In this document: positions 37,126-45,973 of the stretch, piece after piece
Position numbering within the stretch: the stretch's first letter is position 1
Layout of the letters: each line of letters starts with the position of its first letter
Assembly: GCA_943787745.1 (NCBI GenBank)
Contig: CALSNJ010000002.1
Coordinates: 756,125 to 820,124 of the forward strand
Origin: an uncultured Alphaproteobacteria bacterium
GTDB taxonomy: Bacteria > Pseudomonadota > Alphaproteobacteria > UBA6615
DNA: 64,000 bases
Direction: 5' to 3'
Program-made: the position numbers and the translations under genes
Notes under the pieces: generated by a model
The model's input: only the letters and a program-made list of their open reading frames with translations
Database searches by the model: none
What the model was told of the DNA's origin: nothing

Positions 37126-37223
37126 TGATGTTTCTCCGCGAAAACCGCCCTTACGCGTTGCGCCGGGGGGCCTGTTCGTTCCAAGATGATATGCATAATA
37201 CAATGAATACTGAGGGAAATGTC

Positions 37224-39563
37224 ATGGCGAAATACGGCGTTGGTCAACCTGTTCGACGAAACGAAGACCCGCGTCTGCTGACAGGACGCGGCAAGTTCAA
37301 CGATGATCTGCCACGTGAGGGAGAAGCTGTCGGGTATGTCCTGCGATCCCCCCATGCCCACGCTGATATTCGCTCGATCGACACCGCACGTGCCAGCGGA
37401 ATGCCTGGTGTTCTGGGTGTTTTGACAGGTCAGGACCTGGCCGATGATGGCATTGGCGCATTTCCCGGACCCCCGCCCTTCTTTGCCTCGCTGACCAAGC
37501 CCGATGGTTCACCGCTTATTTATCCGCCGCAATACGCCCTGACCTCGGATCGGGCCCGTTATGTTGGTGACCCGGTCGCATTTGTGATTGCCGAAACTCT
37601 CGATCAGGCCAAAGATGCCGCCGAGGCTATTGAGGTCGACTACGCCCCTCTGCCCTCAGTTGTCGGAACCGACAAAGCCATGGATGACGGGGTAGTGCAG
37701 CTCTTCGATGATGTCCCGAAGAACTTCCTGTTCCAGGCGCAGATCGGCGATAGCGAAGCCACAAGCAAAGCCTTTGCAGAAGCCGCCCATGTCTCCACCG
37801 TGCGTCTGGTCAATCAGCGCATTGTGCAGAATTCCATGGAAGTTCGCGGCGCCGTCGGCAGCTATGACACCAGTACCGGCCGATACACCCTCTACACCTC
37901 AAACCAGAATCGCCACATGTTGCGTGACTGGATCGCAAATTCATTCCTCAAATGCGACCCCTCCATGGTCCGCGTCCTCGTTGACGACGTGGGCGGCGGG
38001 TTCGGCATGAAGACCCATCCCTACCCTGAACAGGTTCTGGTGCTGGTTGCCGCCAAACGTCTGGGACGCACCGTGCGCTGGATCAGCGACCGCACCGAAG
38101 CCTTCCTGAGTGACCTGCACGGACGTGACCATATCTCTGACAGTGAACTGGCCCTCGACAAGGACGGCAAGTTCCTCGCCGTGCGCGTTAAGACCGTGGC
38201 CAATATCGGGGCCTATTCCTGTTCGGCTGGCGTTTCGGTGCCAACCCAGATCGGGCCAAAGATTCTGACCAGTGTCTATGATGTACCGCTGGCCGATGTG
38301 GAGGTGAAATGCGTCGTCACCAACACGGCGCCTGTCGGACCCTATCGCGGTGCCGGACGCCCGGAGGCCATCTATGTGATGGAGCGTTTGGTGGACGTGG
38401 CGGCTCATGACCTTGGGATTGACCCGGTCGAACTGCGTCGTCGCAACCTCATCGGCAAGGATCGCTTCCCCTATACCAACGCAGTGGGCACCACATATGA
38501 CAGCGGTGCTTTTGAAGACAATATGGATATGGCTGCCAAAATGGCGGACTGGGACGGACACGAGGCACGTCGTGCAGAAGCGCGTAAGCGTGGGCGTTTG
38601 AGCGGCATTGCCGTCAGCCAGTATCTCGAGACCACCGCTGGCAACCCGACGGAGTCTGCCGAAGTTGAAGTGACGGATGACACGGTGATCGTGAAGGTTG
38701 GGACCCAGCCAATGGGCCAGGGCCACGACACTTCGTTCATGCAGATCATCTCAGAGAAACTGGGTGTTGAATTTGATCAGGTCCATATCGACACCAGCGA
38801 CAGTGACAACCTTCCCAGCGGTGGTGGCAGCCATGGTTCGCGCACCAGCCATGTCGGAAGTGTCGCTGCCATCAACTCGTCGGACGACATGATCCGCAAA
38901 GGGACGCTGATCGCGTCCGAGATGCTGGAAACAGCGGCTGTTGATGTGGAATATGCCGACGGCACATTCCGTGTGGCTGGTACCGACCGAACCGTCACGC
39001 TGTTCGATGTCGCCAAACACGCCCGAACATCAACCTCCATTCCCGAGGAGCTGCAGGGCCCCCTTACCGGGACCGACACTCACACGATTGAAAACTGGAG
39101 CTATCCCAATGGCTGCCATGTCTGTGAGATCGAAATCGAAGAAGATACCGGTGTCGTGCATGTGATCCGCTACAGCGCGATGGATGATGTGGGCGTCGTG
39201 ATCAATCCCATGCTCGTGGCTGGACAGGTCCATGGTGGCGTAGCGCAAGGGATCGGTCAGGCCATTCTTGAAAACACAGTCTATGATCCCGAAACGGGCC
39301 AAATGATCAGCAGCTCGTTCATGGATTACACCATGCCCCGTGCTGACGACATTCCGATGATCGCACTCGACACCAACGAGGTTCCCTGTACGACCAATAT
39401 GCTGGGTGTGAAGGGAGCAGGTGAAGCCGGTGCCCTCGTCGCACCACCGGTGCTGATCGCAGCCATCACCGATGCTTTACGGGACTACAATGTATCCCAT
39501 ATTGATATGCCGGCCACTCCGGAGCGCATCTGGCAGATTATGCAGGGGAACAAAGCGGCTTAA
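37224..39563 (+). CDS. Xanthine dehydrogenase-family molybdenum subunit (CoxL-like, form II)
   Basis: A 779-residue molybdopterin cytosine dinucleotide-type large subunit. It begins VGQPVRRNEDPRLLTGRGKFNDD. The active-site region PYRGAGRPEA marks the form II group rather than true CO dehydrogenase, which has a Cys-containing loop. GQGHDT binds the cofactor, and the catalytic glutamate is E734 in KGAGEAGALV. The ATG at 37224 has GAGGGA. No FAD (CoxM) or [2Fe-2S] (CoxS) subunit gene is nearby, so it is an orphan. Aldehydes, purines or N-heterocycles are plausible substrates. Confidence 0.91.
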   Translation: MAKYGVGQPVRRNEDPRLLTGRGKFNDDLPREGEAVGYVLRSPHAHADIRSIDTARASGMPGVLGVLTGQDLADDGIGAFPGPPPFFASLTKPDGSPLIYPPQYALTSDRARYVGDPVAFVIAETLDQAKDAAEAIEVDYAPLPSVVGTDKAMDDGVVQLFDDVPKNFLFQAQIGDSEATSKAFAEAAHVSTVRLVNQRIVQNSMEVRGAVGSYDTSTGRYTLYTSNQNRHMLRDWIANSFLKCDPSMVRVLVDDVGGGFGMKTHPYPEQVLVLVAAKRLGRTVRWISDRTEAFLSDLHGRDHISDSELALDKDGKFLAVRVKTVANIGAYSCSAGVSVPTQIGPKILTSVYDVPLADVEVKCVVTNTAPVGPYRGAGRPEAIYVMERLVDVAAHDLGIDPVELRRRNLIGKDRFPYTNAVGTTYDSGAFEDNMDMAAKMADWDGHEARRAEARKRGRLSGIAVSQYLETTAGNPTESAEVEVTDDTVIVKVGTQPMGQGHDTSFMQIISEKLGVEFDQVHIDTSDSDNLPSGGGSHGSRTSHVGSVAAINSSDDMIRKGTLIASEMLETAAVDVEYADGTFRVAGTDRTVTLFDVAKHARTSTSIPEELQGPLTGTDTHTIENWSYPNGCHVCEIEIEEDTGVVHVIRYSAMDDVGVVINPMLVAGQVHGGVAQGIGQAILENTVYDPETGQMISSSFMDYTMPRADDIPMIALDTNEVPCTTNMLGVKGAGEAGALVAPPVLIAAITDALRDYNVSHIDMPATPERIWQIMQGNKAA

Positions 39564-39615
39564 GAACCGCTGACTTCCTGCTGCATCATTCAACAAACGA
39601 GCGCCGGTTACTTCC

Positions 39616-40839
39616 ATGGCCTTTGACTACTCACACCTGTTTCGTTCCGGTCTCCCCGCGCCTGCAGCAAAGTGGAACGGATTTCCGCGATACAACTTCA
39701 TCGGGGGGCACAATGACGCCGACGCGGTTCCTGTTGATGACTTCATCGCAGCGTCGCGGGACGTTCTTACCAAAGACGGCCAAACCCTCTCGACCTATGG
39801 TCTTGCCAGCGGCCCGCAGGGCTATCAGCCGCTCCGGGAGTTTCTCGCAAAATCCCTGAACCAGCGCACAGGCATGACCGAATCCGCCGACAACATCCTC
39901 GTTGTGTCCGGCTCCCTTCAGGCGCTCGACCTCGTCAATGATGTTCTGCTTGAACCCGGTGACACCGTGATTGTCGAGGAAGCGACTTATCAAGGTACCT
40001 TGCAACGCTTTGATAGATTGGGGGTCCGACATATCGGCGCCCCTCTCGATGCTGACGGCATTCAGATGGACGCGCTGGAGCGAATCCTTGAAGGTCTGAA
40101 GGCCGAAGGCACTTCGGCAAAATATATCTACACGATCCCCACAGTGCAGAACCCGACCGGATCGGTGATGCCGGAATTCCGGCGCCTTGAACTTCTGGCA
40201 CTTGCCAGACGGTTCGACGTCCCGATTTTCGAAGACGATTGCTATGCCGACCTCACCTTTGATGGTGCGCGCCCAAAGGCCATTCGGGCTCTCGATACCG
40301 AGGGGCAGGTTATCTATTGTGGTTCTTTCTCAAAGACGATCGCACCGGCGCTTCGCGTCGGCTATCTGGTTGCTGACTGGGCCGTGCTTTCTAATTTGAT
40401 CGCGGCGAAACACGACGCAGGATCCGGCGCTCTGGAACAAATGGTTCTGGCCGAATACTGCGCCACCCATTTCGATGCGCATGTCGGCCATATGCAGGAA
40501 ATTCTGAGCGCCAAATGCGACACGATCGTCGAGGCGTTGGACGCCGAGTTCGGAACGTCAGCAGAATACCTGCTTCCCAAAGGCGGCATCTTCATCTGGG
40601 TGACACTGCCTGATGCGGTGGACACGACAAAACTGGCCGAAGTCGCGCTTGCCGAAGGCGTTGCGCTCAACCCGGGGGCCGGATGGTCATCCGATCCGGA
40701 ATCCGGACGCCATCGCTTGCGGCTCTGCTTTGGCCATCCCTCGCATGAGGACATTCGTGAAGGCGTCGCCCGCCTCGCAGAGATTTGCCACCGCGAAACC
40801 GGAATTCCGGTTCGCAGTGCAAATACTCAGAGGGATTAG
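39616..40839 (+). CDS. Class I/II PLP-dependent aminotransferase (2-aminoadipate/valine-pyruvate type)
   Basis: A 407-residue fold-type I aminotransferase without an HTH domain. YGLASGPQGYQPLREFLA is typical of the MocR-related/LysN branch, NPTG is at 179-182 and the PLP lysine K240 is in GSFSKTIAPALRVGY. It follows the molybdenum subunit by 52 bases and faces the Liv operon. Together with the neighbouring Liv importer it suggests amino-acid catabolism. Confidence 0.9.
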   Translation: MAFDYSHLFRSGLPAPAAKWNGFPRYNFIGGHNDADAVPVDDFIAASRDVLTKDGQTLSTYGLASGPQGYQPLREFLAKSLNQRTGMTESADNILVVSGSLQALDLVNDVLLEPGDTVIVEEATYQGTLQRFDRLGVRHIGAPLDADGIQMDALERILEGLKAEGTSAKYIYTIPTVQNPTGSVMPEFRRLELLALARRFDVPIFEDDCYADLTFDGARPKAIRALDTEGQVIYCGSFSKTIAPALRVGYLVADWAVLSNLIAAKHDAGSGALEQMVLAEYCATHFDAHVGHMQEILSAKCDTIVEALDAEFGTSAEYLLPKGGIFIWVTLPDAVDTTKLAEVALAEGVALNPGAGWSSDPESGRHRLRLCFGHPSHEDIREGVARLAEICHRETGIPVRSANTQRD

Positions 40840-40865
40840 GCTTACGTCTGCCGCATGAGGCAGGA

Positions 40866-41597
40866 TCAAGCGCCGAGGTAGTAGCTCTTCACCATGTCGT
40901 TCTCGCGCAGATCGGTGGCATCCTTGCTCGCAAACGCAATTTCGCCATGCACGATGATGTACCCCTTGTCTGCGATCTTGATCGCCTGATTGAAGTTCTG
41001 CTCGGCCATCAAAATGGTCAGACCGCGGCTTTCGCCCAACTCACCGATCTTCTCGATCATCTGACTAACCAGAATCGGCGCCAGGCCAACCGAGGGCTCA
41101 TCAATGAGCAGAACCCTTGGATCACTCATCAGGGCGCGCGCGACGGCAAGCATCTGTTGTTCCCCACCACTCATACTGCCGGCCAACTGCGTCTTGCGTT
41201 CAGCCAGTCGCGGGAACAACGCAAAAGCGTAGTCCAGATTGGTCGAGAGCGTTGCCCGCGCCGCCTGTCGATAGGCACCGAGAGTCAGATTTTCCTCAAC
41301 CGTCAAATCCGGGAAAAGCCGCCGCCCTTCGGGAACCTGAGCGACTCCCGCATCGACAATCTCCTGCGGCGTGGCTTCGGTCAGATCGATGACGCTTCCA
41401 TCTTCTTCCCGAAGTTCAATCGAGCCCGCCGTGGGTTTGATCAAACCCGAAATGCAACGCATCAGAGTCGATTTTCCGTTGCCGTTTGTTCCCAGCAAGG
41501 CGACGGTTTTGCCATCCGGGACATCGATCGAGACATTGCTCAGAACGTTCACGGCTCCGTAGCCGGCATTCAGATTCTTGATGACAAGCTCAACCAT
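40866..41597 (-). CDS. livF: Branched-chain amino acid-type ABC transporter ATPase LivF
   Basis: A 243-residue ATPase. Walker A is GTNGNGKS at 36-43, signature MSGGEQQMLAVARALM, and Walker B VLLIDEPSVGLAP. It is the last gene of the Liv operon, overlapping livG by eight bases. The symbol marks the family, since such HAAT systems also carry urea, amides and aromatic acids. Confidence 0.93.
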   Translation of the reverse strand: MVELVIKNLNAGYGAVNVLSNVSIDVPDGKTVALLGTNGNGKSTLMRCISGLIKPTAGSIELREEDGSVIDLTEATPQEIVDAGVAQVPEGRRLFPDLTVEENLTLGAYRQAARATLSTNLDYAFALFPRLAERKTQLAGSMSGGEQQMLAVARALMSDPRVLLIDEPSVGLAPILVSQMIEKIGELGESRGLTILMAEQNFNQAIKIADKGYIIVHGEIAFASKDATDLRENDMVKSYYLGA

Positions 41598-42327
41598 CGT
41601 CGGTGCTCCCCAGATACGCCCGTTCGACGCCCTTGTCCTTCACAATTTCTTCCGGCGTTCCCTCGGCAATCAGCTGTCCCGCATCGAGGCAGATAATCCG
41701 TTGAGAGAAACGCATCACAGCCCGCATGATGTGTTCGATCATGATGATCGTGATGCCGCGCTCGTTCATCTTGAACAGAATGTCGATGACTTCATCGACC
41801 TCCTGCCCCGTCAGACCTGCCATGGCTTCATCCGAAATCAAAAGCTTCGGCTTGGCGGCCATCGCACGCGCAAGTTCGAGCTTGCGAAGCTCGATCTGCG
41901 TGAGATCCGTGGTCGGGTCCTCTGCCTTGTCGGCCATCCCCATGGTCTCGAGGATTTCCATGGCTTCGGCACGGTCATCGGTTTTCTCACCCCGGTGATG
42001 TCCCACAAACTCTGCCGGGATCATCAGGTTCTCGATCACCGACATGGTGTGGAAGGGCCGCGGAATCTGGAAACTGCGTGCGATGCCCGCGCCCGTCCGC
42101 TTGTGCGGCTTGAGGTCCGTGACATCCTTCCCATCGAAGATGATCTTGCCTTCCTCGTTGCGCAGCAACCCGGAGACACAGTTGATCATCGTGGTTTTGC
42201 CCGAACCATTCGGACCAATCAGACCGAAACGTTCACCCGGGTTCACATGGGTGGTGACATTGTTCAGCGCCGTGAAGCCACCGAAGTGCTTCGAAACGCC
42301 CTCAATCCTGAGAAGTGGATCGCTCAT
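41590..42327 (-). CDS. livG: Branched-chain amino acid-type ABC transporter ATPase LivG
   Basis: A 245-residue ATPase. Walker A is GPNGSGKT at 38-45. The signature region DLTQIELRKLELARAMA and Walker B LLISDEAMAGL follow the LivG pattern. The extended C-terminus GTPEEIVKDKGVERAYLG is typical. It overlaps livM by four bases and livF by eight, so the operon is translationally coupled. Confidence 0.93.
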   Translation of the reverse strand: MSDPLLRIEGVSKHFGGFTALNNVTTHVNPGERFGLIGPNGSGKTTMINCVSGLLRNEEGKIIFDGKDVTDLKPHKRTGAGIARSFQIPRPFHTMSVIENLMIPAEFVGHHRGEKTDDRAEAMEILETMGMADKAEDPTTDLTQIELRKLELARAMAAKPKLLISDEAMAGLTGQEVDEVIDILFKMNERGITIIMIEHIMRAVMRFSQRIICLDAGQLIAEGTPEEIVKDKGVERAYLGSTDDG

Positions 42328-43301
42328 CCTCGTGACCCCTTACGTGATTTCCTAAACCAGCCGACGATGCCTTCCGGCGCGATGATCACGAAGATCACAA
42401 GCAGGACGCCAACAATGAGCAGATTAAGTTCCGACTGAATCCAGAGCGACGAAACCTGCTGCGCCGTACCAAGGAGCAACGCCCCGATCACCGGCCCCAT
42501 CCAGCTGACAGTACCCCCAATCATCGGCATTGCGATGGCGTTCACCGCATACTCCAGATTGAAGGCCGAGAGTGGATCAATAAAGGTCAGGTAGCTTGCG
42601 AGCGGCGCCCCGGCCACCCCCATCATCGCACCACTGATCGTGGTCGCAATGAGCTTGAGGCGCAGCGTGGGAACACCCATACATTCAGCCGCTTCTTCGC
42701 TGTCCTTGATCGCATTCAGCCCGCGTCCAAGCTTGCTGTTCTCGATATACCGCGCGATCCAGACACTGATGATCGCAACAGTCCCCATCAGGAAGAACAG
42801 GAACTCTTTGTAATTGGCGAAGATGCCTGTTTTCCGATCCACAACCATAATGTCGAAGAGTTCCGGCTTGCGCTTCGGCAGGATCGACGTGCCAGCCGCA
42901 CCACCAACATAGTCCCAATGGGCCACGACTGTTTCCAGAATAATGGCAAGTGCGAGGGTCGCGATCGCGAAATAGACACCCCGCAATCGCAAGGTCAGAT
43001 ACCCGGTCACAAATCCAAGCAATCCGGCGATCGCGCCACCGGCGATGATCTGCTCAACCAAACCAATATCGAGAAAATTGATCAACGCGACGGATGTGTA
43101 TGCGCCCGTTGCCAGAAACCCGGCGCTGCCAAAGTTCACGTAACCGCCATAGCCGCCAAGGATGTTCCACGCTGTCGCCAGAACCATATATTGGAGGATG
43201 ACGAACCCGATGAAGAAGTAGAACTGGTTGCCCACGACCTGCGTCAGGACGAAAATCCCGATGATCAGCAGAACGCAGACGATCTCAAAAAGGTACTTCA
43301 T
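42324..43301 (-). CDS. livM: Branched-chain amino acid-type ABC transporter permease LivM
   Basis: A 325-residue permease with about ten hydrophobic segments. The family landmarks are NILGGYGGYVNFGSAGFLATGAYT and LRLRGVYFAIATLALAIILE, and the coupling loop GRGLNAIKDSEEAAECMGV. It shares its first base with the end of livH. Confidence 0.93.
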   Translation of the reverse strand: MKYLFEIVCVLLIIGIFVLTQVVGNQFYFFIGFVILQYMVLATAWNILGGYGGYVNFGSAGFLATGAYTSVALINFLDIGLVEQIIAGGAIAGLLGFVTGYLTLRLRGVYFAIATLALAIILETVVAHWDYVGGAAGTSILPKRKPELFDIMVVDRKTGIFANYKEFLFFLMGTVAIISVWIARYIENSKLGRGLNAIKDSEEAAECMGVPTLRLKLIATTISGAMMGVAGAPLASYLTFIDPLSAFNLEYAVNAIAMPMIGGTVSWMGPVIGALLLGTAQQVSSLWIQSELNLLIVGVLLVIFVIIAPEGIVGWFRKSRKGSRG

Positions 43302-44206
43302 CAGTGCGCCCCCGCCGTCTTGCCAAACAAGCCTTCAGGCCTCAACGCGAGAACCGCCAGCAGAATTCCGAAGGACACCGCCGGTGACCAGGATGGTCCG
43401 AAAAATGTCGCCACGATACTTTCTGCAATGCCGATGATGATCGCAGCCAGCAGCGTACCGCTGATCGACCCCAACCCGCCGAGCACCACAATGGCAAAGA
43501 CATTGCCGATATAGAGACGTCCGACTGACGGTTCGATTGGCAGTACGATGATCATCAGAGCGCCACCAATACCCGCAGTCGCGACACCCATCGCAAAGGC
43601 AATGCGCTTCACCTTGATCGGATCCACGCCCATGAGGCGCAAGGCCATCATGTCTTGCGCAACAGCACGTACCGCACGCCCAAAGAAGGTCCGCGTCAGG
43701 TAAACCTGAATGGCAAGGGTTGCAGCCACAGCAACAACGAAAGCGACAAGAAGCCGATACGGGATCGCAACATCAATCTCTGAACCAATCACAATGTTGG
43801 CGGATTCACCGATGTACCAGGCTTCGACCAGACGATGATCAACACCGAACTGAATAATCAGGCCAACCTCGATGATGAACAGCAATCCAAAGAAAAATGC
43901 CAGGCCACGAAGTGACTCCGCACCGGATTTCTCAAAGGCGTTGTAATAGATCTGATAGATCACCCATCCGATTGCGAAGAACAAAGGGGTCGCAATCAGC
44001 CCTGCCAGGACCGGATCGATTCCCCAGGTTGAATTCAGGAAAAATGCGATGAATGCCCCGAGGATCAGCAAGGTCGGATGGGCGATATTCACCACATCAA
44101 GCAGACCGAAGGTGATCGAAAGACCGATCGACAACGCGGCGTAGAAACCGCCAAGCAGGATGCCGATCACAAGTGCATTCAGCAGAAGATCAATAAAGAT
44201 AGCCAT
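43301..44206 (-). CDS. livH: Branched-chain amino acid-type ABC transporter permease LivH
   Basis: A 301-residue permease with about eight hydrophobic segments. FYAALSIGLSITFGLLDVVNIAHP at the N-terminus is the LivH landmark, and GRAVRAVAQDMMALRLMGVD the coupling loop. It is the first permease after the binding-protein gene, separated by 93 bases that contain a hairpin. Confidence 0.93.
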   Translation of the reverse strand: MAIFIDLLLNALVIGILLGGFYAALSIGLSITFGLLDVVNIAHPTLLILGAFIAFFLNSTWGIDPVLAGLIATPLFFAIGWVIYQIYYNAFEKSGAESLRGLAFFFGLLFIIEVGLIIQFGVDHRLVEAWYIGESANIVIGSEIDVAIPYRLLVAFVVAVAATLAIQVYLTRTFFGRAVRAVAQDMMALRLMGVDPIKVKRIAFAMGVATAGIGGALMIIVLPIEPSVGRLYIGNVFAIVVLGGLGSISGTLLAAIIIGIAESIVATFFGPSWSPAVSFGILLAVLALRPEGLFGKTAGAH

Positions 44207-44254
44207 GGCCGGACTCCGCAGCCCCCAACGGGCGCCGGTTGGAAGAAGAAAAGA

Positions 44255-44289
44255 CAGGGCAGCACGACCACATAGATCGCACTGCCCTG
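44255..44289 (-). terminator. Hairpin between livK-type gene and livH
   Basis: CAGGGCAG (44255-44262) pairs with CTGCCCTG (44282-44289). On the minus strand it is followed by a pyrimidine-rich TCTTTTCTTCTTCC tract. Partial termination here would raise binding protein over permease levels. Confidence 0.62.
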
Positions 44290-44299
44290 CTCCTATGTC

Positions 44300-45586
44300 T
44301 TATTTGCGCAGATCGTTGAACGGCTGCAATTCACCGGTCGAGATGTCTGCTGGCAGCATAATTTTACGCGTGCCTGCCTTGGAAAACTGGCTCAGATCAT
44401 TGTTGGTAATGTCCTGATACTGGACAACCAGCGTACGGGGACGATCCCATTCACCGTTCTTGCCGAACTTGACCTTGCCAACCACGGACGTGAACTCGTT
44501 GTCACGGATGTAATCAGCGATCGCATCCTGATCGAGCGAACCGACCGCTTGGACGGCCTGACCGAGAATATCCACATTGGCATAGGCCCATGGCACCAGA
44601 TAGTAGCCAAGCGCATCAACCTTCAGGTTCTCCGCCTTGACCTTCGCCTGGTAGCGATCAATCAGATCACTCGCACCCGGATACAGGTTCATCGTGGGCT
44701 CCGGCACGAAGAAGTCGTAGTTCGCGATGCCGTTGAGCATCGGACCAAGACCCGCCATGATTCCGGCAAACTGCAGTCCCACCATGCCACCACCGACAGC
44801 TTTCGCATCGGTACCAACTTCGGCTAAAGCGCGCACCAGACCAGCCGAACCGTTCGGATAGGAGGCGATGTAGATCGCATCCGGCTTCTTGGCGTTTGCC
44901 GCACGAAGAATCGGTGTGAAGTCAGGTGTCTTCGGGTTGTAGTTTTCCTCGTAGACGATCTCCATGCCGAAGGCTTTCGCGTTGCGAACAGCACCTTCCT
45001 TGAGGTTCTGTGCAAACTCGGCATCTGCCGCGATCACGGCAATGGTCTTTGGCTGGAACTTCTTCTGAACCGCCTGGAACCAGACTTCGGAGAAGCCGAC
45101 AGCGGGATCAGGACCAGCGGGCAGGATTGAGAAGTACTTCTCATATTCCCACTTTGCATTGGCGTTCATGCCGAACAGACCCATGAATGTCATTTCACGC
45201 TCAATTGCGATCGGCATGGCCGGTGCAATCAAGTTGGTGCCGTAACCGCTGACAATCAGGTCAACCTTGTCGATGTCGAGCAGCTTGGAATAGATGCCGG
45301 GAACATTTTTCGGGTTTGTCTGGTCATCATAGAAGACCAACTCAACCGGACGGCCAAGCAGGCCCCCCTTCTTGTTCATGTCTTCGGCCCAGAGCTGGAT
45401 CGCAACCAATGACTGCTGCCCACCACCGGCGAGTGCACCACTGAGAGCCATGCTAAAGCCGACTTTGATCGGATCTTTGCTCTGCGCTTCTGCTGTCGTC
45501 GCCAGTGGCGCCGAGAACACAAACGCAGCCGCCATCAAGCCGCCAAGCAGCCAAACGCGTACGCGATTTGCGAGAATTCGGGTCAT
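44300..45586 (-). CDS. Branched-chain amino acid-type ABC substrate-binding protein
   Basis: A 428-residue periplasmic-binding protein of the HAAT/LivK type. A Sec signal peptide (VRVWLLGGLMAAAFVFSAPLA, cleavage near TAEA-QS at about 34) precedes KDPIKVGFSMALSGALAGGG. VGRPVELVFYDDQTNP and YFSILPAGPDPA are family segments. AAGGGAGGGG precedes the ATG. It heads the Liv operon. The ligand could be a branched-chain amino acid, amide or aromatic acid. Confidence 0.92.
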   Translation of the reverse strand: MTRILANRVRVWLLGGLMAAAFVFSAPLATTAEAQSKDPIKVGFSMALSGALAGGGQQSLVAIQLWAEDMNKKGGLLGRPVELVFYDDQTNPKNVPGIYSKLLDIDKVDLIVSGYGTNLIAPAMPIAIEREMTFMGLFGMNANAKWEYEKYFSILPAGPDPAVGFSEVWFQAVQKKFQPKTIAVIAADAEFAQNLKEGAVRNAKAFGMEIVYEENYNPKTPDFTPILRAANAKKPDAIYIASYPNGSAGLVRALAEVGTDAKAVGGGMVGLQFAGIMAGLGPMLNGIANYDFFVPEPTMNLYPGASDLIDRYQAKVKAENLKVDALGYYLVPWAYANVDILGQAVQAVGSLDQDAIADYIRDNEFTSVVGKVKFGKNGEWDRPRTLVVQYQDITNNDLSQFSKAGTRKIMLPADISTGELQPFNDLRK

Positions 45587-45973
45587 AAATGCCCCTCCCT
45601 TAAATGCGTTCTCCAGACCTGTCGGAAAGCAAAATGTCAGATTTGAAAAACATAGTGTTTAGTGCCGTTCCTCCTCAGGAAGCAGCACAAGGCGTTTTCA
45701 AGTTCTTCTTCCGGATGTCTTGCGCACCCGACGGGAAATCATTGTCTCCCGATGACTCACGTTTTCGTGAGCACTCGATTCATAACAGCGAAATCATCAA
45801 CATGACAAGTATCCTTTGACTGAAAACACCAAGATTCATTCCGTTTTGGAACAAGTTATCGCATACGAAAATTATTCAGCCTCTAAGACAAGCTCTCATC
45901 CAAAGTTGCGTGTCGTGTCTTCACCCCATAAATTCCGCAAAATTCAGTCCAACGAACAAGATGTGGGGAACAA
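45587..45973. other. 387-base intergenic region upstream of the Liv operon and SDR
   Basis: No convincing gene is present. It must hold the divergent promoters for the Liv operon and the SDR/MFS pair. Visible dyads are CTCACG-TTTT-CGTGAG (45756-45771) and TTCC-GTTTT-GGAA (45839-45851). The last 150 bases are AT-rich compared with the flanks. Confidence 0.6.
45756..45771. promoter_or_regulatory. Perfect dyad in the Liv/SDR intergenic region
   Basis: CTCACG-TTTT-CGTGAG, six-base perfect arms, about 170 bases before the Liv binding-protein start. Possible operator; no regulator gene is adjacent. Confidence 0.38.

Noticed and set aside
37224-39563. Carbon monoxide dehydrogenase large subunit (form I)
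   Set aside because: The active-site loop has PYRGAGR, not the cysteine-containing loop of true CO dehydrogenase, and coxM/coxS are absent.
40848-40863. Small hairpin CTGCC-N6-GGCAG between the aminotransferase and livF
   Set aside because: Short stem and no U-run on either side; too weak to call a terminator.
45604-45819. 71-codon open frame in the Liv/SDR spacer
   Set aside because: No ribosome site, no recognisable domain and atypical composition. It lies in the promoter region of two divergent genes, so it is probably chance.
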